Notes: generated from the letters alone by a model not told the origin. Counted from the stretch's first letter, positions 36,620-47,612 are shown. The stretch is DNA of 64,000 nucleotides from JANQIO01 sp036351375 (GCA_036351375.1 JAZBOY010000100.1:1-64000), one strand, 5' to 3'. A program made the numbers and translations.

Positions 36620-38046
36620 GCGCCACCTCCTGCGAAGTCATGGCTGCGGAGCTGCTCCGCCACCTGCACCACGTTGCCGGCACCCTGGGTGAGCACCACG
36701 TCTCCGGGTTCCAGCAACCCCTGCAGGACGCCGGGCACTGCATCGCGCTCGTCCACATAGATCGGGTCGAGTTGCCCGCGCTGGCGGATGGAGCCGGCCA
36801 GTGAGCGAGAATCCGCACCGGCAATGGGGGCCTCCCCCGCCGGGTAGACATCCAGCAACAGCAGCATGTCGACAGCGGCCAGCACCTTGACGAAATCGTC
36901 GTACAGGTCGCGGGTGCGCGAATAGCGATGGGGCTGGAAGATCATCACCAGGCGCTGCTCCGGCCAGGCCTGGCGGGCGGCTTCGATGGTCGCCTGCAGC
37001 TCCGTCGGGTGATGACCGTAATCGTCCACCAGCACCGCGCTGCCGCCGGGCAGCGACAGGTCGCCGAGTATCTGGAAGCGCCGGCCCACGCCCTGGAAGT
37101 GCTTGAGGCCGGCCACGATGGCGCTGTCGTCGAGGCCTTCGTCGCAGGCCACGGCCACCGCGGCGGTGGCATTGAGCACGTTGTGCAGGCCCGGCATGTT
37201 CAGCTCCAGCTCCAGCGTGTCGCCAGCCGGGCGCTGTACTGAGAAGCGCGTGGCGAGGGCGCATTTCTCTACCGCGACGATGCGGTAGTCAGCGGCTTCG
37301 CTGAATCCATAGGTCAGGGTGGTGCGGCCGACTTCGTCAAGCAGCCCGGCAATGACAGGGTCATCTACACACAGCACGGCAACACCGTAAAAGGGCAGGT
37401 TGTGCAGGAAGCCGATAAAGGTATCTCGCAGCTGCTCGAAGTCGCCGCCGTAGGTTTCCATGTGATCGGCTTCGATATTGGTCACCACCGACACCATGGG
37501 CTGCAGGTGCAGGAAGGATGCGTCGCTTTCGTCCGCCTCTGCAATGAGGAAGCGGCTCGCCCCCAGCTGGGCGTGGGTGCCGGCGCTGTTAACCAGGCCG
37601 CCGATCACGAAGGTGGGGTCGAGACCCGCCTCGGCAAAGATGGAGGCGATCAGGCTGGTAGTCGTGGTCTTGCCGTGGGTGCCCGCCACCGCGATGCCGT
37701 GCCGGTAGCGCATCAGTTCGGCGAGCATCTCGGCACGGGGCACAACCGGCACCCGCGCTGCGCGGGCTGCCACCAGCTCCGGGTTGTCCTCGGCGACGGC
37801 GCTGGAGATCACCACCACGTCCGCGCCTTCCACCTGGGCGCTGTCGTGGCCAATCGCCACCGGGATGCCCAGCTCCCGCAAGCGCGCGGTCACCTTGCCG
37901 TCGCGAATATCCGAGCCGGATACCGCATATCCCAGGTTCAGCAGCACCTCGGCGATACCGCTCATGCCGGCGCCACCGATCCCGATCATGTGGATACCCT
38001 TGATGCGGCGCATCTCCGGCACCTGGAAGCGCGTATCAGCGTCCAC
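36616..38046 (-). CDS. murC: UDP-N-acetylmuramate--L-alanine ligase MurC
   Basis: 476 residues from GTG 38046, chosen because AGGAGG lies six bases upstream and because the protein then begins just before RRIKGIHMIGIGGAGMSG. The frame upstream is shadow inside murG. The ATP loop is VAGTHGKTTTTSLI; DDYGHHPTEL and MIFQPHRYSRTRDL are Mur ligase motifs. It adds L-Ala to UDP-MurNAc. Its start lies inside the murG end (11-bp overlap). Confidence 0.97.
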   Translation of the reverse strand: MDADTRFQVPEMRRIKGIHMIGIGGAGMSGIAEVLLNLGYAVSGSDIRDGKVTARLRELGIPVAIGHDSAQVEGADVVVISSAVAEDNPELVAARAARVPVVPRAEMLAELMRYRHGIAVAGTHGKTTTTSLIASIFAEAGLDPTFVIGGLVNSAGTHAQLGASRFLIAEADESDASFLHLQPMVSVVTNIEADHMETYGGDFEQLRDTFIGFLHNLPFYGVAVLCVDDPVIAGLLDEVGRTTLTYGFSEAADYRIVAVEKCALATRFSVQRPAGDTLELELNMPGLHNVLNATAAVAVACDEGLDDSAIVAGLKHFQGVGRRFQILGDLSLPGGSAVLVDDYGHHPTELQATIEAARQAWPEQRLVMIFQPHRYSRTRDLYDDFVKVLAAVDMLLLLDVYPAGEAPIAGADSRSLAGSIRQRGQLDPIYVDERDAVPGVLQGLLEPGDVVLTQGAGNVVQVAEQLRSHDFAGGGA

Positions 38047-39118
38047 GACGCACCTCCTCGCAGATATCTGCCACCTCGGCGGTCGCGCGCGGGCTGCCGG
38101 CTTCCACCGCAGCCGCGGCCATGCTGGCAAGCCGCGCCGGGGATGCCGCCAACTCGGCAACCAGGGCCGCCACCGCGGCGGCGTCCATGTCTGCCTGGGG
38201 TAACACCACCGCGCCGCCCGCCTCCGCCAGCCACGCCGCGTTGTGAGCCTGGTGGTTATCGATGGCATTGGGCAGCGGTACCAGAATCGCCGGGCGTCCG
38301 ATTATGGTCAGCTCGGCCAGGGTCAGCGCACCGGCCCGGCACAACACCAGGTCCGCCCAGCGATAGGCGGCGGCCATATCTTCTACATAAGGAAGGATTT
38401 CGACCTCCCCGGCTTGCTCGCCATACAGTGCGGCAACCGCATCGGCGTGGGCCGGACCGGTCTGGTGGCGCAGTTCCACCCGACAGTCGTCGGGCAGCGC
38501 CTGGAGCGCGGCGGGCAGCACCTCGTTGATTGCCCTGGCACCGAGGCTGCCGCCGACCACGAACAGTCGCAGCGGCCGGCTGCCGTCGAATGCGTAGGGC
38601 GCGGCGCCGTCGGCCAGCAGCTCGGCGCGCACCGGGTTGCCTACCTGCCGGGTGGCGGTCTGTGCACCAAAAGCATTGGGGTAGGCCGTGCAGACGGCTC
38701 GCGCGAAACGCCGCAGCAGGCGATTGGTGGTACCGGCTACCGAATTCTGCTCGTGAATCACCAGCGGCACCCGCAGCAGCCAGGCGGCGAGACCCGCCGG
38801 GCCCGAAACATAGCCGCCCATGCCCAGCGCACAGGCCGGCCGCAGGCGCATCAGGGTGCCGAGAGACTGCAGCAGGGCGAGGCCGACGCTGAACAGGCCG
38901 CGAAGCCGGGCCAGGACACCCTTGCCGCGAATACCGCTCACTCGAATCAGGTGCAGGGGCAGGCCCGCCTCGGGTACCACTCGCGCCTCGAGGCCGCGTT
39001 CGGTTCCGAACCAGTCGATGGCGTAACCACGAGACGCCAGTTCGCTGGCCACCGCCAGCGCCGGGTAGACATGGCCGCCGGTACCGCCGGCAAAGATGGC
39101 GACGCGCTTATCGGCCAC
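38036..39118 (-). CDS. murG: UDP-GlcNAc:lipid I GlcNAc transferase MurG
   Basis: 360 residues, GT28. Two glycine-rich loops, FAGGTGGHVYPALAV and GMGGYVSGPAGLAA, precede HEQNSVAGTTNRLL and VVGGSLGARAINEVLP. The donor motif CRAGALTLAELTIIGRPAILVPLP is near the C-terminus. It converts lipid I to lipid II on the inner face of the membrane. GTG start 39118, overlapping the ftsW stop by 11 bp. Confidence 0.97.
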   Translation of the reverse strand: MADKRVAIFAGGTGGHVYPALAVASELASRGYAIDWFGTERGLEARVVPEAGLPLHLIRVSGIRGKGVLARLRGLFSVGLALLQSLGTLMRLRPACALGMGGYVSGPAGLAAWLLRVPLVIHEQNSVAGTTNRLLRRFARAVCTAYPNAFGAQTATRQVGNPVRAELLADGAAPYAFDGSRPLRLFVVGGSLGARAINEVLPAALQALPDDCRVELRHQTGPAHADAVAALYGEQAGEVEILPYVEDMAAAYRWADLVLCRAGALTLAELTIIGRPAILVPLPNAIDNHQAHNAAWLAEAGGAVVLPQADMDAAAVAALVAELAASPARLASMAAAAVEAGSPRATAEVADICEEVRRGR

Positions 39119-40301
39119 GGCGATGCTCTCCCGTCGGTTTGTCCTTCACTGGGGACAGGGCCGCCTCGCGCTCCACGCGCAGCACCAGCGCAATCATGGC
39201 GCTGCAGGCAATCAGGCTGCTGCCGCCGTAGCTGACCAGCGGCAGGGTCAGGCCCTTGGTCGGCAGCAGACCGGTGCTGACACCGATATTGATGAATGCC
39301 TGGCTGGCGATCACCAGGGCCACGCCGTAGCAGAGCTGGGCGCCGAAACAGTCGCCTGCTTCCACGCGCCGACGCGCCACCTGGAACATGCGGTAGACCA
39401 GTGCCAGGAACAGGCCAATCACCAGCAGCGCACCGGCAAGGCCGGTCTCCTCCGCCCAGATCGAAAACACGAAGTCGGTATGCGCTTCCGGCAGGTAGAA
39501 CAGCTTCTGCACGCTGTTTCCGAGCCCCACCCCGAACCACTCGCCGCGACCAAAGGCAATCAGCGACTGGGTAAGCTGGTAGCCGGAATTGAACTGGTCC
39601 GCCCAGGGATCGGTGTAAGCGGTCAGGCGTTTCAGGCGATAGGGCTCGCTGATCACCAGCAGGGTGAGCGCCATGACGCTGCCCAGCACCACCAGCAGGA
39701 AATGCTTGAGCTTCACGCCGGCCAGGAACAGCATTCCGAAGGCAGTGCCCACTGTCACCACGGTAGCGCCGAAATCCGGCTCTGCCATCAGCAGCAGGGT
39801 CACCGCGAACACCACCGCCATGGGTTTGATAAAGCCCTGCCATTCGCTGCGCACCTGTTCCTCGCGGCGCTGCAGGTACCCCGCCAGGTAGATGACCAGG
39901 AACAGCTTGGCGAACTCTGATGCCTGCAGGGTCAGGGGACCGAGGTCCAGCCAGCGGCGGCTGCCATTGACCTTGACGCCAATCCCGGGAATCAGCACCA
40001 GCGCCAACATGGCCAGGGCCAGGAACAGCCAGGCCCAGCCGCTGATAGCCCAGAAGCGAATCGGGATCACCAGCACCACCGCCGCCGCCACCGCCGAGAG
40101 TCCCAGGTAGATGAGGTGGCGATGGGCGTGATGCATGGGGTCGCCGTAGTGAGCCGCCGCGTATTCCACCGACGCCGAGGTAATCGCCACATAGCCGATC
40201 AACACCAGGGCGAGCGTCGGCAACAGCAGCCTGAGGTCCAGTGCGGCGGCATCCACATTGGTGGGCAAGCGCAGGGAGGTGGTGGCGCTGGCGGCGGTCA
40301 T
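39108..40301 (-). CDS. ftsW: Septal SEDS peptidoglycan polymerase FtsW
   Basis: 397 residues, about ten membrane spans. SEDS landmarks are NGSRRWLDLGPLTLQASEFAKL (split NGSRRWLDLG / QPSEF-type QASEF), AEPDFGAT, the large loop with HTDFVFSIWAEE and the Asp of that loop, and LPLVSYGGSSL. It polymerises glycan with FtsI at the septum. ATG 40301 overlaps the murD stop as ATGA. Confidence 0.96.
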   Translation of the reverse strand: MTAASATTSLRLPTNVDAAALDLRLLLPTLALVLIGYVAITSASVEYAAAHYGDPMHHAHRHLIYLGLSAVAAAVVLVIPIRFWAISGWAWLFLALAMLALVLIPGIGVKVNGSRRWLDLGPLTLQASEFAKLFLVIYLAGYLQRREEQVRSEWQGFIKPMAVVFAVTLLLMAEPDFGATVVTVGTAFGMLFLAGVKLKHFLLVVLGSVMALTLLVISEPYRLKRLTAYTDPWADQFNSGYQLTQSLIAFGRGEWFGVGLGNSVQKLFYLPEAHTDFVFSIWAEETGLAGALLVIGLFLALVYRMFQVARRRVEAGDCFGAQLCYGVALVIASQAFINIGVSTGLLPTKGLTLPLVSYGGSSLIACSAMIALVLRVEREAALSPVKDKPTGEHRRGR

Positions 40302-41644
40302 GCGACACCTCCGTCCAGGTAGCGAGCCACACTCTGGCAGAAGGCGTCACCGCGCGCGGCGAAGCCTGCAAACATATCGAAGCTGGCACAGGCCGGCGAC
40401 AGCAGTATTACGTCACCCGGTTCGGCAGCGGCCACGGCCGCGTCGACGGCGGCGTCCATACTGGCTACCCGTTCGCGGGAAACGCCGGGCGGCAGTGCGG
40501 CATCCAGCAGGCCCGCGTCTTCGCCCATCAGGATGACCCGGCGGCAGCCTGTCGTGGCCGCTGCCAGCTCGGTGAAATCGGCGCCCTTGCCCTGGCCGCC
40601 GAGAATCAGCACCACGCCCTTGTCGAAGCCCCCCAGGGCCGCCAGCGTCGCACCGGGGTTGGTGGCCTTGGAGTCGTTTACAAAGCGCAGCTCGTTGGCT
40701 TCACCCACCAACTGGCTGCGGTGCGGCAGCCCGGCAAAATTTGCCAGCGCTTCGCGCATGGCGTCTGCCGGCAGGCCCAGCAGCTCACCCATGGCCAGCG
40801 CGGCGAGGGCGTTGGCAAGATTGTGACGCCCCACGAGCTTTATTTCCCCGGCCGGCATCAGTGGCTGGAACTCACGGAAGATGTAAAGGCTGCCCTCGTG
40901 TTCGCGCAGGCCGTAGCCGCGGCGGTCAGGTGCGTCCAGGCCGAAGCTCCAGGCGGGAACGGTGTCGGCCTGCAGCGGCCGTGACAGCGGATCCTCACGG
41001 TTGAACACCGCGGCGCCGCAGTTGAGGAAGATGCGGTGCTTGGCAGCGTGATAGGCCTGCATGTTGTGGTGCCGGTCCATATGGTCCGGCGACATGTTCA
41101 GCACCGTGGCCAGGGCGAGGCCGAGTTTGCCGGCACGCTCCAGCTGAAAGCTGGACAGCTCCAGCACGTACAGCTCCACGGCGTCATCCAGCAGGTCCAG
41201 CGCCGGGGTACCGAGGTTGCCCCCCACCGCCACCCGACGACCGGCCGCCGCTGCCATCTCACCCAGCAGTGCGGTGACCGTCGACTTGCCGTTGGAGCCG
41301 GTGATGCCGACGACAGGGGCAGCAGCTTCCTCGCAGAACAGGTCGATATCGCCGCACACCGGGACGCCGGCCTCGATAGCTGCGGCGACTGCAGGTTCAT
41401 CCAGCGCCACGCCGGGGCTGACCACCAGCCGCCCGGCGCGCATAAGCACCTCGGCATCCAGGGCCTGCACCGACAGCTCGGCATCGATGCTCTGGAGCTC
41501 GTCCAGACCGGGCGGCTTGGCGCGGGAATCCGCCACGGCGCAGGGAATGCCCCGCGCCGTGAAATATCGTACGCAGGACAGACCGGTACTCCCCAGGCCC
41601 ACCACCAGGGGCGACTCGGAGCTTGCGATCAGTCTGTCAGCCAT
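40298..41644 (-). CDS. murD: UDP-N-acetylmuramoyl-L-alanine--D-glutamate ligase MurD
   Basis: 448 residues from ATG 41644. I prefer this start over ATG 41656 because GGGAG stands five bases before it, while the same-type motif abuts 41656. LVVGLGSTGLSCVRYF opens domain 1, GITGSNGKSTVTALL is the ATP loop, and MSPDHMDRH and VNDSKATNPGATLAAL follow. It adds D-Glu to UDP-MurNAc-L-Ala. It lies 16 bp behind mraY. Confidence 0.95.
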   Translation of the reverse strand: MADRLIASSESPLVVGLGSTGLSCVRYFTARGIPCAVADSRAKPPGLDELQSIDAELSVQALDAEVLMRAGRLVVSPGVALDEPAVAAAIEAGVPVCGDIDLFCEEAAAPVVGITGSNGKSTVTALLGEMAAAAGRRVAVGGNLGTPALDLLDDAVELYVLELSSFQLERAGKLGLALATVLNMSPDHMDRHHNMQAYHAAKHRIFLNCGAAVFNREDPLSRPLQADTVPAWSFGLDAPDRRGYGLREHEGSLYIFREFQPLMPAGEIKLVGRHNLANALAALAMGELLGLPADAMREALANFAGLPHRSQLVGEANELRFVNDSKATNPGATLAALGGFDKGVVLILGGQGKGADFTELAAATTGCRRVILMGEDAGLLDAALPPGVSRERVASMDAAVDAAVAAAEPGDVILLSPACASFDMFAGFAARGDAFCQSVARYLDGGVA

Positions 41645-41660
41645 GGCGACTCCCATCTCC

Positions 41661-42743
<1,083 letters not shown>

Positions 42744-44102
42744 CTACTGGCCCTCCCCGTTGGCAGACTCTGGCAGCAAGGCGGCCACTACCTGCTCCAT
42801 GCCCGCACTGCGCGAACCCTTGACGAGAATCACGTCGCCGGAGGCGACCAGTTCCGGCAGGACAGCCAGCAGCGCATCGCGAGACTCGAAATGTTCCGCA
42901 CCCGCCCCGAACGCCTCTGCCGCGCGGCCGGTGTGTACCCCCGCCGTCCACAGCGCGTCGATGCCGGCGGCGCGGGCATAGGCCCCAACCTCCGCGTGCA
43001 GCTCGTCGGCCGCGTCACCGAGCTCGGCCATGGTGCCGAGCGCCAGCACCTGGCGGCCGGGCATTGTGGCCAGCACATCAATGGCCGCCTGTACCGAGCC
43101 CGGGTTGGCGTTGTAGCTGTCGTCAATCACCGACACTCCGTCGCGGCCACTGCGCAGCGACAGGCGCCCGCCCGTGGCTTCAACCCTGGCCAGCCCGGCC
43201 TGCACTTTTTCCACCGGTGCCTCGGCGGCAATGGCCGCCGCGCCAGCCGCCATGGCATTGGCGACGTTGTGGCGGCCGGGCAGCCTGAGCTCGACCGGGA
43301 ACACAGTGTCTTCGACATGCAGCGTAAACCGCGCGCCGTGTTCATCGAGCTCCAGCTCGCTCACGTGTACCGGAGCCGCATCATCGAAACCAAATTCCAG
43401 GCAGTGTGCGCGGGCCGCCACTTCGCGCCAGTAGGGTGTGAAGCGACTGTCAGCGGGGAATATCGCCACCCGCGCGTCGGCGAGAATCGCGCCCTTGGTC
43501 TCGGCAATACCTTGCAGGGAGCCCATGCGCTCCAGGTGAGCCGGCATCACGTTCAGCAGCAGGGAAATCTCGGGGCGCGCCAGCTGCGCCAGGTAGGCAA
43601 TATCCCCCGGCTTACCCGCCCCCATCTCGATGACCGCGTAGCGGTGCTCCGGTGCCAGCCGCAGCAAGGTCAGCGGCACGCCGATTTCATTATTGAGGTT
43701 GCCCTCGGTGGCCAGCGTCGGGCCACACTCTGTGAGAATGGCCGCCAACATGTTCTTTACCGAGGTCTTGCCACTGCTGCCGGTGATGCCCAGCAATGGA
43801 CCGGAGAACTGCTCGCGATTGAGGGCGCCCAGCTGGCCCAGCGCCTGCTCGGTGTCTGCCACCTGCAGCTGCGGCAAATCCAGCTCGGCGGGCTGGTCCA
43901 CCAGCGCTCCGCAGGCACCCCGCGCGGCCACGTCGGCAAGGAAGCGATGGCCGTCGAAGCGCTCGCCGCGCAGGGCGACGAACAGGTCCCCCGCCTCGAG
44001 GCGGCGGCTGTCGGTGCTGACCGCCGCAAAGCTCACGTCGCTGCCGTGCAGGCTGGCACCGAGCGGTTGCGCGAGGGCTGCCAGCGAAAGCGTCCGCATC
44101 AT
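42744..44102 (-). CDS. murF: UDP-MurNAc-tripeptide--D-Ala-D-Ala ligase MurF
   Basis: 452 residues. VSTDSRRLEAGDLFVAL in domain 1, LGITGSSGKTSVKNML as ATP loop, NEIGVPLTLLRL, and VIDDSYNANPGSVQAAI in the ligase domain. It completes the pentapeptide by adding D-Ala-D-Ala. The start overlaps the murE stop (ATG 44102 or 44099). Confidence 0.97.
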   Translation of the reverse strand: MMRTLSLAALAQPLGASLHGSDVSFAAVSTDSRRLEAGDLFVALRGERFDGHRFLADVAARGACGALVDQPAELDLPQLQVADTEQALGQLGALNREQFSGPLLGITGSSGKTSVKNMLAAILTECGPTLATEGNLNNEIGVPLTLLRLAPEHRYAVIEMGAGKPGDIAYLAQLARPEISLLLNVMPAHLERMGSLQGIAETKGAILADARVAIFPADSRFTPYWREVAARAHCLEFGFDDAAPVHVSELELDEHGARFTLHVEDTVFPVELRLPGRHNVANAMAAGAAAIAAEAPVEKVQAGLARVEATGGRLSLRSGRDGVSVIDDSYNANPGSVQAAIDVLATMPGRQVLALGTMAELGDAADELHAEVGAYARAAGIDALWTAGVHTGRAAEAFGAGAEHFESRDALLAVLPELVASGDVILVKGSRSAGMEQVVAALLPESANGEGQ

Positions 44103-45592
44103 TGCGCACCCCCGTCGCCTGCGAGCGCGCGCCGCAGTTCTACCACATCGCTGAAATCGAGGCGCTCAGCCCCAACCTGCTGATAGGTTTCGTGCCCCTT
44201 GCCCGCGACCAGGATGCAGTCTCCCGGCGCCGCGGTAGCCACTGCCAGGGCGATGGCCCGGGCGCGGTCCGGCTCCACTTCGTGGGCCCCGCTGATACCG
44301 GTGAGGATTTCATCGATGATGGCCATGGGCGGCTCATGGCGTGGATTGTCGCTGGTAACGATCACCCGGTCTGCCAGCTCATCGGCGGCCCGGCCCATGA
44401 CCGGCCGCTTGTCGCGATCGCGATCGCCGCCGCAGCCAAACACGCAGTGCAGCTGACCCTCGGTATGTGCTCGCAGTGCGCGCAGGGCCTGGGCCAGCGC
44501 ATCCGGCGTGTGGGCGTAATCGACGACCAGCTGCAGGTCGCGCTCATTGGCAACATACTGCATGCGCCCTTCAACGCCCTTGAGTTCGGGTATCACTTCC
44601 AGGGCCAGCTCAAGCCCCATGCCGTTCAGGCAGGCCGCGCTGATCGCCGCCAGCAGGTTGGCCAGATTGAAATCGCCGGCCATGGGGCTGTGCACCAGGC
44701 CGTCGCCCCAGGGCGTGTGCAGCTGTGCTTCGAGGCCGCCGTGGTGATAGCTGATGTCGCTGGCCCTCACCGCGGCAGAGCTGCTCTCGATACCGTATTC
44801 AATCACCTCCACGCCGGGGGCGACGGCCGCGCGCATGACTGCCGCGTAGTCGTCGTCGCCATTGATGACCGCGTGCTTGAGGCCCTCAACGGCAAACAGC
44901 CGCGCCTTGGCTGCGGCGTAGCTGTCCATGTCGCCGTGATAGTCGAGGTGATCGTGAGTCAGGTTGGTGAACACGGCTGTATCGAAGGTGATACCGCCGA
45001 CGCGCCCCTGTACCAGGCTGTGGGAGGACACCTCGAGCACGGCGGCGGCCACGTCGTCCGCCACCCAGTCTGCCAGCTGGCTATGCAGGCTCACCGCGTC
45101 GGGCGTGGTGTTGGCGGCTTCGACGGTGTCATCTCCCAGGGTGGCGCCCAGGGTGCCAATCACACCGCAGCTTCCGAAGCCGGCGCGCAGCAGCTGGGCC
45201 AGCACGCGGGACGTTGTTGTCTTGCCGTTGGTACCGGTAATACCGACAGTGGCCAGGCGCTCGCTGGGGTGGCCGTAGAAGCGCGCCGCTATCCTGCCGG
45301 TCTGCATGTCGAGTGCCGGAACTTCCACTATCGGCATCTGGCCAGCGGCCGAGCGCTGGGCCGCGCTGAGACCCGCCTCCACGACCGCCGCGCAGGCACC
45401 CGCCTGCGCCACCGCCGCCAGGTAGTCGCGGCCGTCATGCTGCTCGCCCTTGAGGGCCAGGAACAGATCACCCGGCTGCACGCGACGACTGTCCAGCGCC
45501 AGCCCGTAGACCGGCAGGGCCACCGCGTCGGCGATGCCCAGCAGCAAGCGGAACAGTGGTACCGCGTGCCCCGGTGAGGTCGGCAACGGCAT
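44099..45592 (-). CDS. murE: UDP-MurNAc-L-Ala-D-Glu--meso-diaminopimelate ligase MurE
   Basis: 497 residues from ATG 45592 in a TGATG overlap with ftsI; GTG one codon earlier is possible. ATP loop VGITGTNGKTTTSRVL, carbamoylated-Lys region, and VTSDNPRHEPP: the DNPR motif is the mark of meso-diaminopimelate-adding enzymes as opposed to lysine-adding ones. So the peptidoglycan is of the usual Gram-negative type. Confidence 0.97.
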   Translation of the reverse strand: MPLPTSPGHAVPLFRLLLGIADAVALPVYGLALDSRRVQPGDLFLALKGEQHDGRDYLAAVAQAGACAAVVEAGLSAAQRSAAGQMPIVEVPALDMQTGRIAARFYGHPSERLATVGITGTNGKTTTSRVLAQLLRAGFGSCGVIGTLGATLGDDTVEAANTTPDAVSLHSQLADWVADDVAAAVLEVSSHSLVQGRVGGITFDTAVFTNLTHDHLDYHGDMDSYAAAKARLFAVEGLKHAVINGDDDYAAVMRAAVAPGVEVIEYGIESSSAAVRASDISYHHGGLEAQLHTPWGDGLVHSPMAGDFNLANLLAAISAACLNGMGLELALEVIPELKGVEGRMQYVANERDLQLVVDYAHTPDALAQALRALRAHTEGQLHCVFGCGGDRDRDKRPVMGRAADELADRVIVTSDNPRHEPPMAIIDEILTGISGAHEVEPDRARAIALAVATAAPGDCILVAGKGHETYQQVGAERLDFSDVVELRRALAGDGGAQ

Positions 45593-47322
45593 CACGCCTC
45601 ACCCCCTGCCGCCTGTTCGCGAGACGCAAGGTCGCGGTCCGGCCGGTTGGGCACAACGTTGAGCATGCGCAGGGCGCCCTCGGTAATGCGGCTGAAGACC
45701 GGAGCCGCCACTTCACCACCGTAGTAGCGGTCGCCCTTGGGCTCATCGATCAACACCACTGTCACCAGGCGCGGCTCGCGCACCGGTGCAATGCCGGCAA
45801 AAAATGCGAGGTAGCGATCGTCGGCGTAGCCGCCGCTATCGACCTTGTGTGCGGTACCGGTTTTGCCCGCCACCCCGTAGCCTTCGACCCGCGCGCTGCG
45901 CGCCGTTCCGTCCTCGCTGGTGACGCCGTGCAACACTTCGAGCACCTGTTGGGCAATGCGCGGCTCCACCATCTGGCGGGCATCCACGGCGGACTCGTCA
46001 TCCAGTTTCAGCAGGCTGGGCGTGAGCAGCCGGCCCTCGTTGGCGAGCACGCCGTAGGCGCGCGCCAGCTGCAGGGGCGTGACGGCCAGCCCGTAACCAT
46101 AGGCCAGGGTGACGCGTTCGATATCGCGCCAGCGATCCCTGAAGGGCAGCACGCCGGCGCTCTCGCCGGGGAACCCGGTGCCCGGGTTTTCGCCCAGGCC
46201 GAAGCGGGTAAAGGCCTGCCAGACGGCCTGCTCGTCCAGGCTCAACGCCATCTTGACGATGCCCACCTGGCTGGATTTTGCCACCACCCGCGCGACACTG
46301 AGCTCGCCGTAATTGACCGGGTCGAGCAGCACCTTGCTGCCCACCTGTACCCGTCCCGGTGAGGTATCGATGACCGTGTCCGGTGTGTACAGGCCGCTCT
46401 CAAGCGCGGCCACCAGGGTCAGCGGCTTCATGGTGGAGCCGGGCTCGAAGACGTCGGTGAGCGCGCGATTGCGGGTGCTGCCGGTTTCCAGGGAACCGCG
46501 GCCGTTGGGGTTGTAGCTCGGGTAGTTGACCAGCGCCAGCACCTCTCCGGTGCGGCTGTCCAGGCTCACTACCGTGCCCGCACGGGCGCCGGAGGTGGCC
46601 ACCGCGCGCTGCAGCTCACGGTGCGCCAGGTACTGCAGGCGCAGGTCGATGCTCAACTGCAGGTCGCGTCCCGGCTCGGCGGCACGCAGTTCGCCGATAT
46701 CCCGCACCACTTCACCGTGCAGATCCTTGATAACCTGCTTGCGACCCGGGGTGCCCTTGAGCCAGTCCTCAAAGGCCAGCTCCATACCCTCGATGCCGCG
46801 ATCGTCCACGTCCGTCATGCCCACTACGTGCGCCGCCACTTCGCCCGCCGGGTAGTAGCGCTGGTACTCACGGTGACCGCCAACGCCGGGAATCTTGCGG
46901 CGCAATACGCTGCGCGCCTCCGGCGGGGTCATGTGTCGCTGCAGGTACATGAATTCTCGGTTTGCATAATTCTCCAGCCGGGTGACCAGGACGCCTGGCG
47001 CCAGGCCCAGGGCAGACTCCAGCTCGTCGACACGGTCGGAGGCCGCCAGCTGCCGGGGGTTTGCCCACAGGCTGATCACCGGCGTACTCACCGCCAGCGG
47101 TTCTCCGCGGCGGTCGGACACGATGCCCCGGTAGGCCGGAATCTCCGCACTGCGCACGTAGCGTGCCGCGCCCTGGTCCTGCAGGAAGGCGTAGCCGCGA
47201 TCACTTTCCAGCACCTGCAGGCTCAGCACCCGCCACACCAGCAAGGCGAATAATAGGGTGATAATTGTGGCCATCAGATGGCTGCGCCAGGGCGAAACCG
47301 GGTTGTAAGTGGTCCGGCTCAT
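45592..47322 (-). CDS. ftsI: Septal transpeptidase FtsI (PBP3)
   Basis: 576 residues. Short cytoplasmic tail, one membrane helix (LMATIITLLFALLVWRVLSL, about 15-34), pedestal domain, then transpeptidase. Active-site motifs: S296-TM-K299 (nucleophile, GSTMKPL), S350-S-Q352 where the SxN motif normally ends in Asn, and K487-T-G489. The Gln is coded CAG at 46269-46267 and is not a frame effect. It cross-links septal peptidoglycan with FtsW and is the target of aztreonam and cephalexin. It overlaps ftsL and murE by a few bases. Confidence 0.97.
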   Translation of the reverse strand: MSRTTYNPVSPWRSHLMATIITLLFALLVWRVLSLQVLESDRGYAFLQDQGAARYVRSAEIPAYRGIVSDRRGEPLAVSTPVISLWANPRQLAASDRVDELESALGLAPGVLVTRLENYANREFMYLQRHMTPPEARSVLRRKIPGVGGHREYQRYYPAGEVAAHVVGMTDVDDRGIEGMELAFEDWLKGTPGRKQVIKDLHGEVVRDIGELRAAEPGRDLQLSIDLRLQYLAHRELQRAVATSGARAGTVVSLDSRTGEVLALVNYPSYNPNGRGSLETGSTRNRALTDVFEPGSTMKPLTLVAALESGLYTPDTVIDTSPGRVQVGSKVLLDPVNYGELSVARVVAKSSQVGIVKMALSLDEQAVWQAFTRFGLGENPGTGFPGESAGVLPFRDRWRDIERVTLAYGYGLAVTPLQLARAYGVLANEGRLLTPSLLKLDDESAVDARQMVEPRIAQQVLEVLHGVTSEDGTARSARVEGYGVAGKTGTAHKVDSGGYADDRYLAFFAGIAPVREPRLVTVVLIDEPKGDRYYGGEVAAPVFSRITEGALRMLNVVPNRPDRDLASREQAAGGEA

Positions 47323-47612
47323 GGCGCGACCACATCAAGTTCGGCGGCTTTCGGCAGGCGCATGCCCAGCTCGCGGCGCGCCAGTTGCTCCACCCGGTGG
47401 TGGGCGGCCCAGGTGCTCTGCTCGAGCAGCAGCTTGCCCCACTGCTCCTGCATGTTCCATTGGCCGGTCTGCAGCGCGGCCAGTCGTGCGTAGGCCTGCC
47501 GACAATGGTGAGACGCGCCGACGATGGACACAGCCGTCGAAACAATCGCCAGCACCAGCACGAGGTTAAGCACCACCCAGCCGCGCAAGGGTTTCTGCGC
47601 TGAGCGAGTCAT
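47319..47612 (-). CDS. ftsL: Cell division protein FtsL
   Basis: 97 residues. Basic N-terminus, one membrane helix (WVVLNLVLVLAIVSTAVSIV, about 11-30), then a periplasmic coiled coil with ARLAALQTGQWNMQEQWGKLLLE and a terminal RRELGMRLPKAAELDVV patch typical of FtsL. With FtsB and FtsQ it activates FtsWI. Recognised mainly by size and position between rsmH and ftsI. ATGA overlaps on both sides. Confidence 0.93.
   Translation of the reverse strand: MTRSAQKPLRGWVVLNLVLVLAIVSTAVSIVGASHHCRQAYARLAALQTGQWNMQEQWGKLLLEQSTWAAHHRVEQLARRELGMRLPKAAELDVVAP

Noticed and set aside
36616..38268. Longer MurC frame starting at 38268
   Set aside because: The extension is an Arg/Pro-rich shadow of murG; GTG 38046 has a proper AGGAGG and begins at the family N-terminus.
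44102..45577. 491-residue + strand frame opposite murE
   Set aside because: Exact shadow of MurE, with no start signal or domain.
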